Shown here one piece after another: positions 18,557 to 27,662 of a stretch of 64,000 nt of DNA; within the stretch, counting starts at the first letter, position 1; each line of letters opens with the position of its first letter. The DNA comes from Natronoflexus pectinivorans (GTDB taxonomy: Bacteria > Bacteroidota > Bacteroidia > Bacteroidales > Marinilabiliaceae), in the NCBI RefSeq assembly GCF_004345615.1, contig NZ_SLWK01000002.1, positions 62,001-126,000 on the forward strand, in the 5' to 3' direction. A program made the position numbers and the translations under genes. Below the pieces are notes generated by a model. It searched no databases and was not told the DNA's origin. It saw only the letters and a list, made by a program, of their open reading frames with translations.

Positions 18557-19195
18557 TTACATTTTGGTCAAATCTATTATTTCATCAATCTCAATCACTT
18601 TACCAATCATGCAATAACTACCTAAATCAGTCCTTTGGTGATATTTAAATATTATTTCTTTATTTTCTGCTAATTGCAAATCGAAGAGATCTAAATTAAT
18701 AGGTTCTAACCTGGATTCATCAGCTAATTCGATAATCCAACCACAACCATCAAGTCCTGTATAATTTTTTAATTTCCCTATGTCATAATTGTATTCCACT
18801 TTTATTTTATTAACAACCAGTTTATTGTCTCCTACATCAATTATTTTCCATTGATATCTTGCTATGCCGCCCCAATAGTCAACTAAAATAATTACTAAAG
18901 AATCATTCTTTACCCATGAACCTTTAAAATTTGAATATGAAATCGGGGGTGTTGCGCACCATCCCGAATTATTCCTCTCAATGAATGAACCATCAGAATG
19001 AAATGCAATACCATAATTAGCGTCAACCAATTTACTTGATTTACTAAAAGTAACTAATGAATCGACAATTTGAGGATTTATCCAGTATCCAATTAATAAT
19101 TCTGAATTATGCTCTGTTTCAATCTTCTCTTCACACCCATTGAAAAGGAAAATCAATAAAAAACAGAAGATGTTTTGAACCCTAAGGTTTTTCAT
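18557..19195 (-). CDS. Hypothetical lipoprotein
   Basis: The 212-residue product begins with a lipoprotein signal ending FLFNGC (Cys21), then EEKIETEHNSELLIGYW. The body contains the pattern of lipocalin-like/DUF-type copper-resistance-like barrels (LIGYWINPQIVDSLVTF ... SFIERNNSGWC ... GSWVKNDSLVIILVDY), in which each strand block ends in a Trp or Tyr. I do not recognise the family with confidence. It is in the same orientation as the barrel protein downstream (136 bases apart) and shares its AT-rich codon use. Confidence 0.6.
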   Translation of the reverse strand: MKNLRVQNIFCFLLIFLFNGCEEKIETEHNSELLIGYWINPQIVDSLVTFSKSSKLVDANYGIAFHSDGSFIERNNSGWCATPPISYSNFKGSWVKNDSLVIILVDYWGGIARYQWKIIDVGDNKLVVNKIKVEYNYDIGKLKNYTGLDGCGWIIELADESRLEPINLDLFDLQLAENKEIIFKYHQRTDLGSYCMIGKVIEIDEIIDLTKM

Positions 19196-19445
19196 AATCT
19201 AAAGTTTTTATTTTAGTCTTTCAATTAAGATGCTTAATACAATGAAAAAGTTGCGTCACACTTGCTGCCAACTTATTCATAAAACAATTACGGTTATAAA
19301 TACATTATCACAACCCCTTATAAAACTAAACAAAAAAGCAGAAAAGCAGAAAAAGATTTGACCAATTACGCAATGTGGTCGAAATGCTCCGGAATATCTA
19401 TATGGCGCAATAAAGGCTCGGAGAGACTTTGTCATCTATAACCTA

Positions 19446-19474
19446 CAAAGCCTCCTGAAAATCAAGAGGCTTTG
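19446..19474 (-). terminator. Hairpin after tRNA-Leu, probable terminator
   Basis: Arms CAAAGCCTC and GAGGCTTTG face each other across an 11-base loop, about 12 bases after the tRNA-Leu 3' end. The following T tract is weak (TAGGTTATAG), so it may also serve as a processing or stability hairpin. Confidence 0.6.
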
Positions 19475-19485
19475 TTGTAAAAGTG

Positions 19486-19570
19486 TACCCGGAGCGGGAC
19501 TTGAACCCGCACGGCCGCAATGGCCACTGGATTTTAAGTCCAGCGTGTCTACCAATTCCACCATCCGGGC
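19486..19570 (-). tRNA. tRNA-Leu (anticodon TAA)
   Basis: An 85-base gene, with acceptor stem GCCCGGA / TCCGGGT (G1 faces U72, a wobble), the D-loop sequence TGGTAGAC, anticodon loop ACTTAAAAT with TAA, a long class II variable arm, and GGTTCAAGTCC in the T arm. No CCA is encoded (the discriminator A is followed by CAC). It lies 51 bases downstream of tRNA-Gly on the same strand. Confidence 0.95.
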
Positions 19571-19586
19571 AGACCATAGTTTTTAT

Positions 19587-19613
19587 GTAAAAAATCCCCG
19601 CGTTACGGGGATT
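19587..19613 (-). terminator. Strong hairpin-T6 terminator between tRNA-Gly and tRNA-Leu
   Basis: Read on the minus strand, AATCCCCG / CGGGGATT close on a 5-base loop and run into six T. It should end the tRNA-Gly transcript before tRNA-Leu, yet no clear promoter for tRNA-Leu is visible in the remaining 16 bases. Confidence 0.82.
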
Positions 19614-19621
19614 AAACTGAG

Positions 19622-19694
<73 letters not shown>

Positions 19695-19705
19695 GTTTGC
19701 AGTTG

Positions 19706-19734
19706 CAAAGATAGAACTTTTTTCTTTTGTGCAA
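19706..19734 (-). promoter_or_regulatory. Promoter of tRNA-Gly
   Basis: On the minus strand TTG (19734-19732), 18 bases, then TATCTTTG (19713-19706). This is an exact TAnnTTTG -7 with a TTG -33 at proper spacing, ending 12 bases before the tRNA 5' end. Confidence 0.82.
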
Positions 19735-19911
19735 ACATCAGTCGCAATTTTTTCATCCCTTTTTTTAGAAAAATTTCGTGAGTTTCTTTTCGTTTTCTAC
19801 AGATAATTAGAATTCAAATATTTCTGTTTTCGGAGTATGTTGTCTTCTTTTTTGACATTTTGGATTATTATTACGAAATTGAATAGATGTTTGAATATAA
19901 ACGTATGTTTT

Positions 19912-20124
19912 ATGAAGAAAATAGGAGTTATTCTTATCGTTATTGGATTATTGATTACAATTTTTACCGGCATTTCATTTAAAACTGAAGAGGACGTTGT
20001 TGAAATAGGTGAATTTGCCATTACTCAGGAAAAAGAGCATGAAGTCAACTGGCCACAATGGGTTGGAGGAGCTGTTGCTCTGGGAGGTATTATAATATTA
20101 TTGCTCAGCCGGAAAAAGCAATAA
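19912..20124 (+). CDS. Small membrane protein with two helices, unknown
   Basis: From the ATG 19912 the product has 70 residues: an N-terminal helix (IGVILIVIGLLITIFTGISF), a polar acidic loop (KTEEDVVEIGEFAITQEKEHEVNWPQW) and a second helix (VGGAVALGGIIILLLSRKKQ). Similar two-helix proteins with an EIG-x-Pro-like loop occur near stress genes in Bacteroidota. The lmo0937-type gene follows 53 bases later and may be in the same transcript. An upstream in-frame ATG at 19837 would add 25 residues without a sensible signal and is not preferred. Confidence 0.65.
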   Translation: MKKIGVILIVIGLLITIFTGISFKTEEDVVEIGEFAITQEKEHEVNWPQWVGGAVALGGIIILLLSRKKQ

Positions 20125-20177
20125 TTAGTTTCTTCTGTATCTAATTTAATATGAAGTTTAACTTTTAATTAATTAAT

Positions 20178-20324
20178 ATGGGTGGTTTACTATATTTAAT
20201 TGCCGTTATATTGGTTATTCTTTGGGCTATCGGTTATGTCGGGTATAGTGTTGGTGGATTAATTCATATTTTGTTGGTTATTGCCATCATCGCAGTTTTG
20301 TTGAGGATAATTAGGGGAAGGTAA
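20178..20324 (+). CDS. lmo0937 family membrane protein
   Basis: A 48-codon gene that is easy to miss because of its size. It encodes a protein with two short hydrophobic segments: YLIAVILVILWAIGYVGY and GLIHILLVIAIIAVLLRIIRGR, which is the conserved text of the lmo0937 family, including the LLRIIRGR C-terminus. Members are found in many Gram-positive and Gram-negative bacteria, often induced by stress, but have no proven function. It follows the two-helix protein on the same strand. Confidence 0.85.
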   Translation: MGGLLYLIAVILVILWAIGYVGYSVGGLIHILLVIAIIAVLLRIIRGR

Positions 20325-20405
20325 TTTCACTACTGTTGGGTTGTGTGCTCTTCTGGTGATTAGCTTAGGCGAATCTCATGATTTACCTAAACAGTTTTAT
20401 AACAG

Positions 20406-23018
20406 TTATAACCCAGCAATTTTCTTTATCTCGTTTAGTTGGTTGAGTGCATCCATGGGAGTCAGATTGTTGATGTCCAAACTGGCAATTCTGTCTCTAA
20501 TTTGCTTTAGAACGGGGTCATCCAATTGAAAAAAGCTCAGCTGGAAACCCTCTCTTTGTTTTGCCAAATCACCCACGGGCTTGGAAAGTTGTCCCTTGCG
20601 ATGGGTGTCTTCAAGTTCTTTCAGTATGTCGTCGGCACGTTTCACAACGCTTTTCGGCATTCCGGCCATACGTGCCACGTGAATCCCAAAACTGTGATTG
20701 CTACCGCCAGGAACCAGCTTTCTTAAAAAAATCACTTTGTTGTCCACCTCTTTTACTGAAACGTTGTAGTTTTTACAACGTTTGTAAGTGTTGGCCATCT
20801 CGTTTAGCTCATGGTAGTGCGTGGCGAATAATGTTTTGGCCAGCGCTCTTTTATTTTCATGGATGTACTCAACAATGCTCCATGCAATAGAAATTCCATC
20901 GTAAGTACTGGTTCCGCGTCCCAGTTCATCAAACAAAACCAGGCTACGATTCGAAATGTTATTCAGAATGCTTGCGGCTTCGTTCATTTCAACCATAAAG
21001 GTGGACTCTCCCTGCGATATATTATCCGATGCACCTACGCGGGTGAAAATTTTATCAACCACGCCGATTTGTGCTGCTTCAGCGGGCACAAAACTGCCTG
21101 TTTGTGCAAGCAGCACGATGAGGGCTGTTTGTCGCAAAAGGGCTGATTTACCTGCCATATTTGGGCCGGTAATAATGATGATTTGTTGCTTTTCGTTGTT
21201 CAGACATACATCGTTGGGGATGTATGCCTCTCCCGGTGGGAGTTGCTTCTCAATTACAGGATGACGACCAGCCGATATTTTGATTTCATCGGTGTCGTTG
21301 ATATCGGGGCGAATGTACTTGTTTTCAGCCGCCAATACTGAAAAACCGATGAGGCAATCCAGTCGGGCCAATAAAGTTGCATTTACCTGTATGGCAGGAA
21401 TAAATTCTGCTGTAGCTGATAAAAGTTGAGCATAGAGCCGAGTTTCGAGGGCAAGGATTTTCTCTTCCGCCCCCAGAATTTTTGATTCGTACTCTTTGAG
21501 TTCTTCTGTGATATAGCGTTCAGCATTTACCAGAGTTTGTTTGCGTATCCAGTTTTCAGGAACCTTGTCTTTATGGGTATTTCTTACCTCAATATAATAG
21601 CCGAATACGTTGTTGAAAGCAATCTTCAGGCTTGGAATTCCTGTCAGTTCGCTTTCTCTTTTCTGCAAATTATTAAGATAGTCTTTGCCGGAGTATGCGA
21701 TGCTACGCAGTTCATCCAGCTCTTCAGAAACTCCTTCGGCAATTACTCCGCCTTTATTGAGCTGAGCCGGCGGGTCGCTTGTTACTTCCTTGTGTATGCG
21801 CTCATACAACGATCGGCATGGGTTGAGTTGTTCCCCAATATGCTGAAGAACCTCGTTTTCCGATTGTTGGCAAAGTTCTTTGGCAGGAGCGACATTCCCC
21901 AGGGCATTTTTTAGTTGCACCATCTCACGCGGGGTTAGTCTTCCGGCAGCTACTTTCGAAACCAGGCGTTCCAGATCCCCAATGGGGCGAAGGTAGGTTT
22001 CCAGACTGCTGCGCAATTCCGGCTCGCGAAAGAAATATTCCACAACGGCCTGCCTGTCTTTAATGGGTTGTACATCTTTGAGAGGAAGTGCAACCCATCT
22101 TTTCAGCATACGGCTCCCCATGGGGGTGATGGTTTTATCTATGATGTCAATGAGGGTTTTTCCGCCTTCATTTACCGGCTGAAATATCTCCAGGTTACGT
22201 ATGGTGAATTTATCCAGCCACACATAGCGTTCTTCTTCTATGCGCGACAATGATGTAATGTGTGATATTTGATGATGCTGTGTCAGATCAAGGTAGTGAA
22301 GGATGGCACCGGCAGCAATGGTTCCATATTTCAGGCTCTGAACACCAAATCCTTTAAGGGATTTGGTTTCGAAATGTTTTAGCAGCCGATCATCGGCTGC
22401 ATCGGCTGTGAAAATCCAGTCCTCCAGAGGATATACATAGTATTTTGATCCGAACACTTCAGTGAATTGAGCCTTCTTTGCCTTCTCATAAAGAACCTCC
22501 TTTGGCTTGAATCCGGAAAGAAGCTTTTCAACATGTTCATGGGTGCCTTCAGCGGTTAAAAACTCTCCTGTAGAGAGATCCAGAAAGGCGATTCCTCCAT
22601 ATTTGGAATCAAGGTGAACAGCAGCCAGAAAATTATTCTCCCTGTGTTCAAGTATGTTGTCGTTGATGGCCACTCCAGGTGTAACCAGTTCAGTAACACC
22701 TCTTTTAACGATGGTCTTGGTCATTTTTGGATCTTCCAGCTGGTCGCATACAGCTACCCGCTGACCAGCACGTACTAATTTTGGCAAATAGGTATCCAAA
22801 GCATGATGAGGAAACCCGGCCAGCTCAACATACTGGGCAGCGCCGTTGGCTCTCCGTGTAAGAGTTATCCCTAGAATTTCCGAAACTTTAATGGCATCTT
22901 CAGAAAAGGTCTCATAAAAATCGCCCACTCTAAACAGCAAAATGGCATCGGGATATTTGTCCTTTATTCCATAATATTGTTTCATCAGAGGTGTTTGAAC
23001 TGCCTTCTCCTTTGCCAT
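20406..23018 (-). CDS. mutS: DNA mismatch repair protein MutS
   Basis: MutS finds base mismatches and small loops in newly made DNA. From the ATG 23018 ([19 protein letters not shown]) the protein has 870 residues, the normal length. It shows the mismatch-binding domain with the Phe-x-Glu wedge ([15 protein letters not shown]), connector and lever domains, the clamp, and the ATPase with Walker A ([14 protein letters not shown]), the Ser/Glu-rich loop ([17 protein letters not shown]), Walker B ([16 protein letters not shown]) and ATHYHEL. A start at 23078 would add 20 residues with no family match. Transcribed alone. Confidence 0.98.
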   Translation of the reverse strand: MAKEKAVQTPLMKQYYGIKDKYPDAILLFRVGDFYETFSEDAIKVSEILGITLTRRANGAAQYVELAGFPHHALDTYLPKLVRAGQRVAVCDQLEDPKMTKTIVKRGVTELVTPGVAINDNILEHRENNFLAAVHLDSKYGGIAFLDLSTGEFLTAEGTHEHVEKLLSGFKPKEVLYEKAKKAQFTEVFGSKYYVYPLEDWIFTADAADDRLLKHFETKSLKGFGVQSLKYGTIAAGAILHYLDLTQHHQISHITSLSRIEEERYVWLDKFTIRNLEIFQPVNEGGKTLIDIIDKTITPMGSRMLKRWVALPLKDVQPIKDRQAVVEYFFREPELRSSLETYLRPIGDLERLVSKVAAGRLTPREMVQLKNALGNVAPAKELCQQSENEVLQHIGEQLNPCRSLYERIHKEVTSDPPAQLNKGGVIAEGVSEELDELRSIAYSGKDYLNNLQKRESELTGIPSLKIAFNNVFGYYIEVRNTHKDKVPENWIRKQTLVNAERYITEELKEYESKILGAEEKILALETRLYAQLLSATAEFIPAIQVNATLLARLDCLIGFSVLAAENKYIRPDINDTDEIKISAGRHPVIEKQLPPGEAYIPNDVCLNNEKQQIIIITGPNMAGKSALLRQTALIVLLAQTGSFVPAEAAQIGVVDKIFTRVGASDNISQGESTFMVEMNEAASILNNISNRSLVLFDELGRGTSTYDGISIAWSIVEYIHENKRALAKTLFATHYHELNEMANTYKRCKNYNVSVKEVDNKVIFLRKLVPGGSNHSFGIHVARMAGMPKSVVKRADDILKELEDTHRKGQLSKPVGDLAKQREGFQLSFFQLDDPVLKQIRDRIASLDINNLTPMDALNQLNEIKKIAGL

Positions 23019-23079
23019 TATTTCTGTTTTTGATGTAAAAAGCTTGTTGTAAAATGTTGAAATCTTTTTTTGTAACACA

Positions 23080-23087
23080 CAAAGATA
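23080..23087 (-). promoter_or_regulatory. Candidate mutS promoter -7 element
   Basis: TATCTTTG on the minus strand is an exact TAnnTTTG, about 60 bases before the mutS ATG. No clear -33 TTG was found, so this is tentative. Confidence 0.5.
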
Positions 23088-23141
23088 AGTGCAAATGAAT
23101 AAAATGAAACATCCATGTTAAGAAAATTAGGCATATAGGCA

Positions 23142-23314
23142 GATGATTATTCATGGATGTTCCATCTGGTAACTTAAAAAACAAATTATAAACAGATGAA
23201 ACGAGCCATGAGAAAAAGTTCTCACACAGGTGAAGTACTGAGCCTAGTCGAAGTAAGGATGATTATTGGCGAGTTCCATCTATCCTATAAAAAACAAATT
23301 ATAAACAGATGAAA
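23142..23314. repeat. Two near-identical direct repeats around a REP-like segment
   Basis: Copy 1 (23142-23201) and copy 2 (23258-23314) share the block gatgattatt, a short variable spacer, gttccatct, a variable 7-9 bases, and a 25-base A/T-rich block that ends aacagatgaaa. The period is about 114 bases. Between them (23230-23256) is a tactgagcctagtcgaagta type segment, close to a sequence seen in interspersed repeats of Bacteroidota. No open frame spans the region. Confidence 0.8.
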
Positions 23315-23521
23315 ATTTTCAAAAAAGAATATGATGAGATATTCAGTCACCGATTCTTTTAATTCAAAAAAGTTTGAAAAATCGGTTTCTGTTTGTACTT
23401 TTATGAAACGGGCTTAATTTATAAAATACAAGCACGGATGAACCTGTCTCATTCGAGTTCTGTCTGGCCATGTTGATAAGTAATTTTATTCATGTTAAAA
23501 CCATAAAAAAACAAAGCACTT

Positions 23522-23692
23522 ATGAATGATTTGATTAAATACGCCGGTATCATATTAATAGTATTAGGAGCAATACTTTTAAGCGTATATGTAATTCAGC
23601 ACATGGTAAGTAATGCCGTTTTGGTGTCAGGTGGACTTTTGATTGTAGGAGGAACAGCAGCATACGTCATTCTTAACCGCATATTTGATTAA
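23522..23692 (+). CDS. Small two-helix membrane protein, unknown
   Basis: A 56-codon gene with an ATG start and a TAA stop. The product has two hydrophobic helices (YAGIILIVLGAILLSVYVI and VLVSGGLLIVGGTAAYVIL) joined by a very short polar turn and ends NRIFD. No known family was recognised with certainty, though such 50-60-residue proteins recur in Bacteroidota genomes and are often unannotated. The clean hydrophobic pattern, with third-position A/T bias, makes coding likely. It stands alone between mutS and the convergent methyltransferase gene. Confidence 0.6.
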   Translation: MNDLIKYAGIILIVLGAILLSVYVIQHMVSNAVLVSGGLLIVGGTAAYVILNRIFD

Positions 23693-23775
23693 GTAAAAAT
23701 ATTTAAGATCCCTCCCTGCAGGTTGCTGTCAAATCGATCAAGCTAATCCCTTCTCTTTTGATGGCACCTGCTTTT

Positions 23776-24486
23776 TTATGCCATTTTTTGATAAAACTCC
23801 CTGGTGAGGGCAATGTATTCATCTGAATATTTGTGGCGACCATATTCCTCTATAATGATTTCTTCTTTGAAGGTTTCTGATGTTTTTTGGAGTCCCCATA
23901 TTCCCATAATTCTTACAGCCGCATTTTTTGGGGTGGGAAAGATGGTCATGTTTTGGTTTTCGTAGAAACCAAAATTTTCAGCTTTCCTTGAGAATAATTG
24001 GTATTCAGTTACCGGTAATATCAATGCCAGTTTTCCATTCGCTGTCATCAAATTCTTTCCATCAATTAATAGGTCTTCGTGGGGCAGGAGATGGGTATGC
24101 CTGGCTGTGGATCTTGCTTTATTCTGAGCATGAAGGGAATTATTAAAAAATGGCGGATTGGTTACGATGAGGTCAAATTTTACCGGATGGTTTTTGCTGA
24201 ACTTTTGCAGTGATTCATGAATCACTGTTATTCTATCGTGCCAGGGACTGTCCAAGACGTTTTCCATTGCCTGTGAAAACGCATCTTCATCAATATCGAT
24301 GGCTGTAATAATGGCGTTTGGATTTCTTTGCGCCAGCATGAGGGTTATCAATCCAGTACCGGTGCCAATATCCAGAATTTTGCAGCTGTTTTCAACCGGA
24401 ACCCAGGCGCCAAGAAGCACCCCATCGGTGCCAACTTTCATGGCAGTTTTGTCCTGTTTTACCGAGAATTGTTTGAAATGAAACAT
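23776..24486 (-). CDS. trmN6: tRNA1(Val) (adenine(37)-N6)-methyltransferase
   Basis: The 236-residue enzyme has the YfiC/TrmN6 start (FHFKQFSVKQDKTAMKVGTDGVLLGAW), the SAM-binding motif DIGTGTGLI (residues 39-47) and the N6-adenine catalytic motif NPPF (110-113). It methylates A37 of tRNA-Val(1) in Escherichia coli. The family also has relatives with other targets, so the substrate is inferred. It begins 10 bases after the stop of the TIGR02757 gene and probably ends a three-gene transcript with it and the LolD-like gene. Confidence 0.92.
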   Translation of the reverse strand: MFHFKQFSVKQDKTAMKVGTDGVLLGAWVPVENSCKILDIGTGTGLITLMLAQRNPNAIITAIDIDEDAFSQAMENVLDSPWHDRITVIHESLQKFSKNHPVKFDLIVTNPPFFNNSLHAQNKARSTARHTHLLPHEDLLIDGKNLMTANGKLALILPVTEYQLFSRKAENFGFYENQNMTIFPTPKNAAVRIMGIWGLQKTSETFKEEIIIEEYGRHKYSDEYIALTREFYQKMA

Positions 24487-24495
24487 CGGTTTTCG

Positions 24496-25272
24496 CTATT
24501 TTTCGTAAACACCTGAGCCAAAAAGAGCATAATCGTAAAAGACCGGATCGTGGGGGCGGATTTTTTTCAGTTCTTGAGTTAGTTCTACAACTGCTTTCCA
24601 GTCGTTCTGTTTGCGTTGTAAAATACCAAGATTTCTTGCCACCCGGGCAACATGAACGTCCAGCGGGATCATGAGGTGTGCCGGATCTATTTTTTTCCAG
24701 ATTCCAAAGTCAACACCTTCATCAGGTCTTACCATCCATCTTAGGAACATGTTGAACCGTTTCGCTGCTGATCCTTTTTCAACGTTTGCCAAATGCTTCC
24801 CGGTGCGCGGCATGGGACTGAAAGAGGTGAAGAATTGACGAAAGTAAACCAATGCATCAAATATGCATTGGTTGGTTTTGTAGCCTATTAAAAACAGTTC
24901 TTCCAAGCCTCCATGATGTCTGTAGATATTTCTAAGAGTACTTAGAAAATAGATGCAATCAACGTGATTAAATGTTCGGTAAACAAATGAGTTGAATTTT
25001 TGAAATTCTTGATGTCCGGCGTTTATCAAAAAGTCATGCGGGTTGTTTTCCATCAACTCCATTAATAGGGAAGCTTTTTGAAGAATCATTTTTCTTTGTC
25101 CCCAGGTAATGATAGCAGTCAGAAAAGCGCTGATTTCGATGTCTTCTTTTCTTGAAAAACGATGAGGGATGGATATGGGATCCTCCTTGATAAACCAGGG
25201 AGCATGATAGAATGCTGCTTTGGTGTTCAGGAATTCAATGGTTTGTTGTGGGATGCTATTCAATGAACCCAT
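24496..25272 (-). CDS. TIGR02757 family protein (DUF2400)
   Basis: The 258-residue product matches this family by [40 protein letters not shown] (read in parts), the SFVYRTF core, and the C-terminal [15 protein letters not shown] with helical text after it. The helical pattern with the LDVHVARV segment recalls helix-hairpin-helix DNA glycosylases (the Asp-His part), but the catalytic role is not established. Its start lies inside the end of the ABC ATPase gene (17-base overlap), so the two are translationally coupled; this pairing may be by chance of packing. Confidence 0.9.
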   Translation of the reverse strand: MGSLNSIPQQTIEFLNTKAAFYHAPWFIKEDPISIPHRFSRKEDIEISAFLTAIITWGQRKMILQKASLLMELMENNPHDFLINAGHQEFQKFNSFVYRTFNHVDCIYFLSTLRNIYRHHGGLEELFLIGYKTNQCIFDALVYFRQFFTSFSPMPRTGKHLANVEKGSAAKRFNMFLRWMVRPDEGVDFGIWKKIDPAHLMIPLDVHVARVARNLGILQRKQNDWKAVVELTQELKKIRPHDPVFYDYALFGSGVYEK

Positions 25273-25906
25273 CTTTCATATGAATGGTGCGGTCTGATTT
25301 CTCGGCCAGATGTTCATCGTGGGTAACAATGATGAAGGTTTGCTTAAACTGTTGGCGGAGATTTATAAACAGATCCATCAGCTCATCCTGATTCTTGGAG
25401 TCGAGATTTCCTGACGGTTCGTCGGCAAAAATTACCGCCGGATCGTTGATTAATGCTCTGGCAACCGCTACTCGCTGTTTTTCACCACCACTGAGCTGTC
25501 CTGGTTTATGTTCCAGTCGTTGTTCCAATCCCAGGAAAGAGAGAAGTTCTTTGGCCTTTTTTTCTGCTTCTTTTTGTGGGATTCCGCCGATGAGAGCGGG
25601 AAGCATGCAGTTCTCGGCTGCTGTAAATTCCGGTAGCAACTGGTGAAACTGAAAAACAAAACCGATGTTCTGATTTCTGAACCGGGCAAGTTGCTTCTCA
25701 CCCAGTTTATGAACTGCTGTGTTGTTTATGAATACCTCTCCGTGCGTAGGATTGTCAAGAGAACTTAAAATTTGAAGCAGCGTTGTTTTTCCTGCTCCGC
25801 TGGCTCCTAGAATGGCAACAATTTCCGCCGGGGCAATTGATATATCAATGCCCTTAAGTACTTCCAGGTCTCCAAAAGATTTTCTGATACCTTTGCCTTC
25901 AACCAT
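25256..25906 (-). CDS. ABC transporter ATP-binding protein, LolD-like
   Basis: The 216-residue ATPase has all motifs intact: Walker [10 protein letters not shown] (residues 34-42), Q-loop [12 protein letters not shown], signature LSGGEKQR, Walker [13 protein letters not shown] and the H-loop VTHDEHL. The Q-loop text and length place it in the LolD/MacB group, which works with FtsX-like permeases to drive lipoprotein release from the inner membrane or mechanical export. No permease gene adjoins it, which is normal for Bacteroidota LolD. Compare the degenerate ATPase at 33492-34175. Confidence 0.9.
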   Translation of the reverse strand: MVEGKGIRKSFGDLEVLKGIDISIAPAEIVAILGASGAGKTTLLQILSSLDNPTHGEVFINNTAVHKLGEKQLARFRNQNIGFVFQFHQLLPEFTAAENCMLPALIGGIPQKEAEKKAKELLSFLGLEQRLEHKPGQLSGGEKQRVAVARALINDPAVIFADEPSGNLDSKNQDELMDLFINLRQQFKQTFIIVTHDEHLAEKSDRTIHMKDGFIE

Positions 25907-26016
25907 ATATTAAAAATCGTTAGATTTTTTGATGTGAAAATGAATCAACTGCTTTTACAAACACGTTGTTACGTGTTTGGACGTTGTCTTTTAACAGAAA
26001 AGCGGCTCTATTCTTA

Positions 26017-26949
26017 TCAAAACAATATGTAAATATAGTATATATAAACCAGAAACAATAAAACCCCTTTCCAGCGTGAAATGATTCCGTTTTTTAATGG
26101 CATCATAAAGATGAGGAGCATAACTGATAGAAGTATGGTCCATAACAGGTCAATTCTCAGCATGGCCACATTTGCAATTCCAAGAGGTTTAATTACTGCA
26201 GTCGCTCCCAATACGGCCCAAATATTAAAGATGTTGGAGCCAATGATGTTTCCAACGGAAATGTCGTTCTCTTTTTTAGCGATGGCTGCTAATGAGGTGG
26301 CCAGTTCCGGCACGCTGGTTCCAAATGCTACAATAGATATGCCTATGACCCTGTCACTGACACCCCATGTTCTGGCAAGTTCTGTGGCTCCTTTTACCAG
26401 CCATTCGGCCCCAAAATAGAGTCCGACAAATGATACCAGTACAATGAAGATAGAAGTTGGGAGTTTAATTTCCGGTGTAGGGTAGGTTAGGGCTTCTTTT
26501 CTACTTTTTCGTCTGGATTGCCATACCGACCAAATCAGATAAAAGATAAGTGCTGAAAGAAAAGCGAATCCTTCCCAGGAACCAATTATTCCATTTGCTG
26601 AAAAGAGAATCAGCATGAGGGTTGCAATGATCATGATGACCCAGTCGAACAATATGGCCTTTGATTTTATAGCGATGGGCATAACCATAGCAACCAGTCC
26701 GAGTACCAGCCCAATATTGGCGATGTTTGATCCCACAATGTTACCTATGGCAATATCAGGCACGCCGCTGAATGCCGCTTTTACGCTGACAAACAGCTCG
26801 GGTGCTGATGTCCCAAATGCAACAACGGTAAGTCCTATAACCAGAGAGCTGATTTTAAAATGAGCCGAAAGCTGTGTGCTTCCTTTCACCAACCAATTGC
26901 CACTATAGAAGAGGAGAGTGAACCCCAAAATTAGCCAAATGTATGCCAT
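26017..26949 (-). CDS. Calcium/sodium antiporter, YrbG family
   Basis: The 310-residue membrane protein has ten hydrophobic segments and two inverted repeats, each with the CaCA signature: AFGTSAPELFVSVKA with GNIVGSNIANIG in the first half, and AFGTSVPELATSLAA with GNIIGSNIFNIW in the second. The Glu and Asn/Ser residues of these repeats form the Ca2+/Na+ site in known structures. It should export Ca2+ in exchange for Na+ at the cytoplasmic membrane. The gene stands alone. Confidence 0.95.
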   Translation of the reverse strand: MAYIWLILGFTLLFYSGNWLVKGSTQLSAHFKISSLVIGLTVVAFGTSAPELFVSVKAAFSGVPDIAIGNIVGSNIANIGLVLGLVAMVMPIAIKSKAILFDWVIMIIATLMLILFSANGIIGSWEGFAFLSALIFYLIWSVWQSRRKSRKEALTYPTPEIKLPTSIFIVLVSFVGLYFGAEWLVKGATELARTWGVSDRVIGISIVAFGTSVPELATSLAAIAKKENDISVGNIIGSNIFNIWAVLGATAVIKPLGIANVAMLRIDLLWTILLSVMLLIFMMPLKNGIISRWKGVLLFLVYIYYIYILF

Positions 26950-26960
26950 TGTGTAGTGTT

Positions 26961-26984
26961 AAAAAACAACCGGCCATGGCCGGT
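26961..26984 (-). terminator. Terminator downstream of tatA
   Basis: On the minus strand, a 16-bp perfect palindrome ACCGGCCATGGCCGGT is followed by TGTTTTTT. It lies about 110 bases after the tatA stop and immediately before the antiporter gene. Confidence 0.85.
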
Positions 26985-27095
26985 CTTTATAACCTGTTTT
27001 ATTAATTAATTGTGAAAATAGATGATTTATGAAACGAAGGTCGGCGTATGTCAATAATACAGATTAAATAGCAGTTTGTTAATTACGAGCAACAT

Positions 27096-27572
27096 TTACT
27101 CCTTTTCAGGTTTTTCTTCTTCGTTTTCGGAATCCGTATTCTTCTCCTCCAATTGATCTTCTATTTCCAAATCGTTACAATTTGCAGTAATTTCATTGTT
27201 TTTGAGAGACTCCTCGCTATCTTTTACTTCATCTTCGTAGGATTGCTCAGGTTTATCCAGCCCGTATATGTCTTTTACAGCAGAATCGTCATGAGTTCCG
27301 TAATCGTCTCTGTATACATCGTCTGCCAGGTCGCGTATCTCTTTGCTGTTCTGACGTATGTTTTCTTCAATTTCGTCAAGTTCTTCTTTGATTTCAGTCG
27401 TACTTTCCTCAAACTCTTTTTTGATATCGTCAGCAGCCCTCCTGAACTCATTCATTCCCTTGCCCAGTGAGCGAGCCAGATCAGGTATCTTTTTAGACCC
27501 GAATAACATCAGTACAACCAGAAAGAGAAGTACAACTTCTCCCATTGATATGCCAAAAAGAAAAATAGTCAT
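27096..27572 (-). CDS. tatA: Sec-independent translocase subunit TatA, with long acidic tail
   Basis: The N-terminus is a typical TatA/E unit: a short membrane helix (FGISMGEVVLLFLVVLMLFG), the hinge KKIPDLARSLGKG and an amphipathic helix (MNEFRRAADDIKKEF). TatA forms the pore-like assembly that passes folded twin-arginine proteins. The protein is 158 residues, against the usual 60-90, because of a tail of about 95 residues that is mostly Glu, Asp and Asn and ends KPEKE. Such tails are seen in some Bacteroidota; their role is unknown. tatC is not adjacent. The gene has its own -7 element and terminator. Confidence 0.92.
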   Translation of the reverse strand: MTIFLFGISMGEVVLLFLVVLMLFGSKKIPDLARSLGKGMNEFRRAADDIKKEFEESTTEIKEELDEIEENIRQNSKEIRDLADDVYRDDYGTHDDSAVKDIYGLDKPEQSYEDEVKDSEESLKNNEITANCNDLEIEDQLEEKNTDSENEEEKPEKE

Positions 27573-27590
27573 ATTTGTAATTATTTACTG

Positions 27591-27598
27591 CAAAGATA
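27591..27598 (-). promoter_or_regulatory. Candidate tatA promoter -7 element
   Basis: TATCTTTG on the minus strand, an exact TAnnTTTG, ends 19 bases before the tatA ATG. It directly abuts the secDF terminator. Confidence 0.55.
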
Positions 27599-27599
27599 T

Positions 27600-27631
27600 A
27601 AAAAAAGGACTGCTCGTGGCAGTCCTTTTTA
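27600..27631 (-). terminator. Terminator of secDF
   Basis: GGACTGC / GCAGTCC with a 5-base loop, flanked by A and T runs on both sides, lies 32 bases after the secDF stop. It ends the secDF transcript before tatA. Confidence 0.9.
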
Positions 27632-27662
27632 GTTTTGAGTAAAAGTTTATTGAACTTTAAAC

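Larger units (their letters stand above)
23019..23521. other. 503-base gene-free region upstream of mutS
   Basis: It holds the mutS leader with its -7 element, the direct repeats described separately, and about 200 bases before the small membrane gene in which only short A/T runs are seen. No tRNA, terminator or coding frame of note was found in the remainder. Confidence 0.6.
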
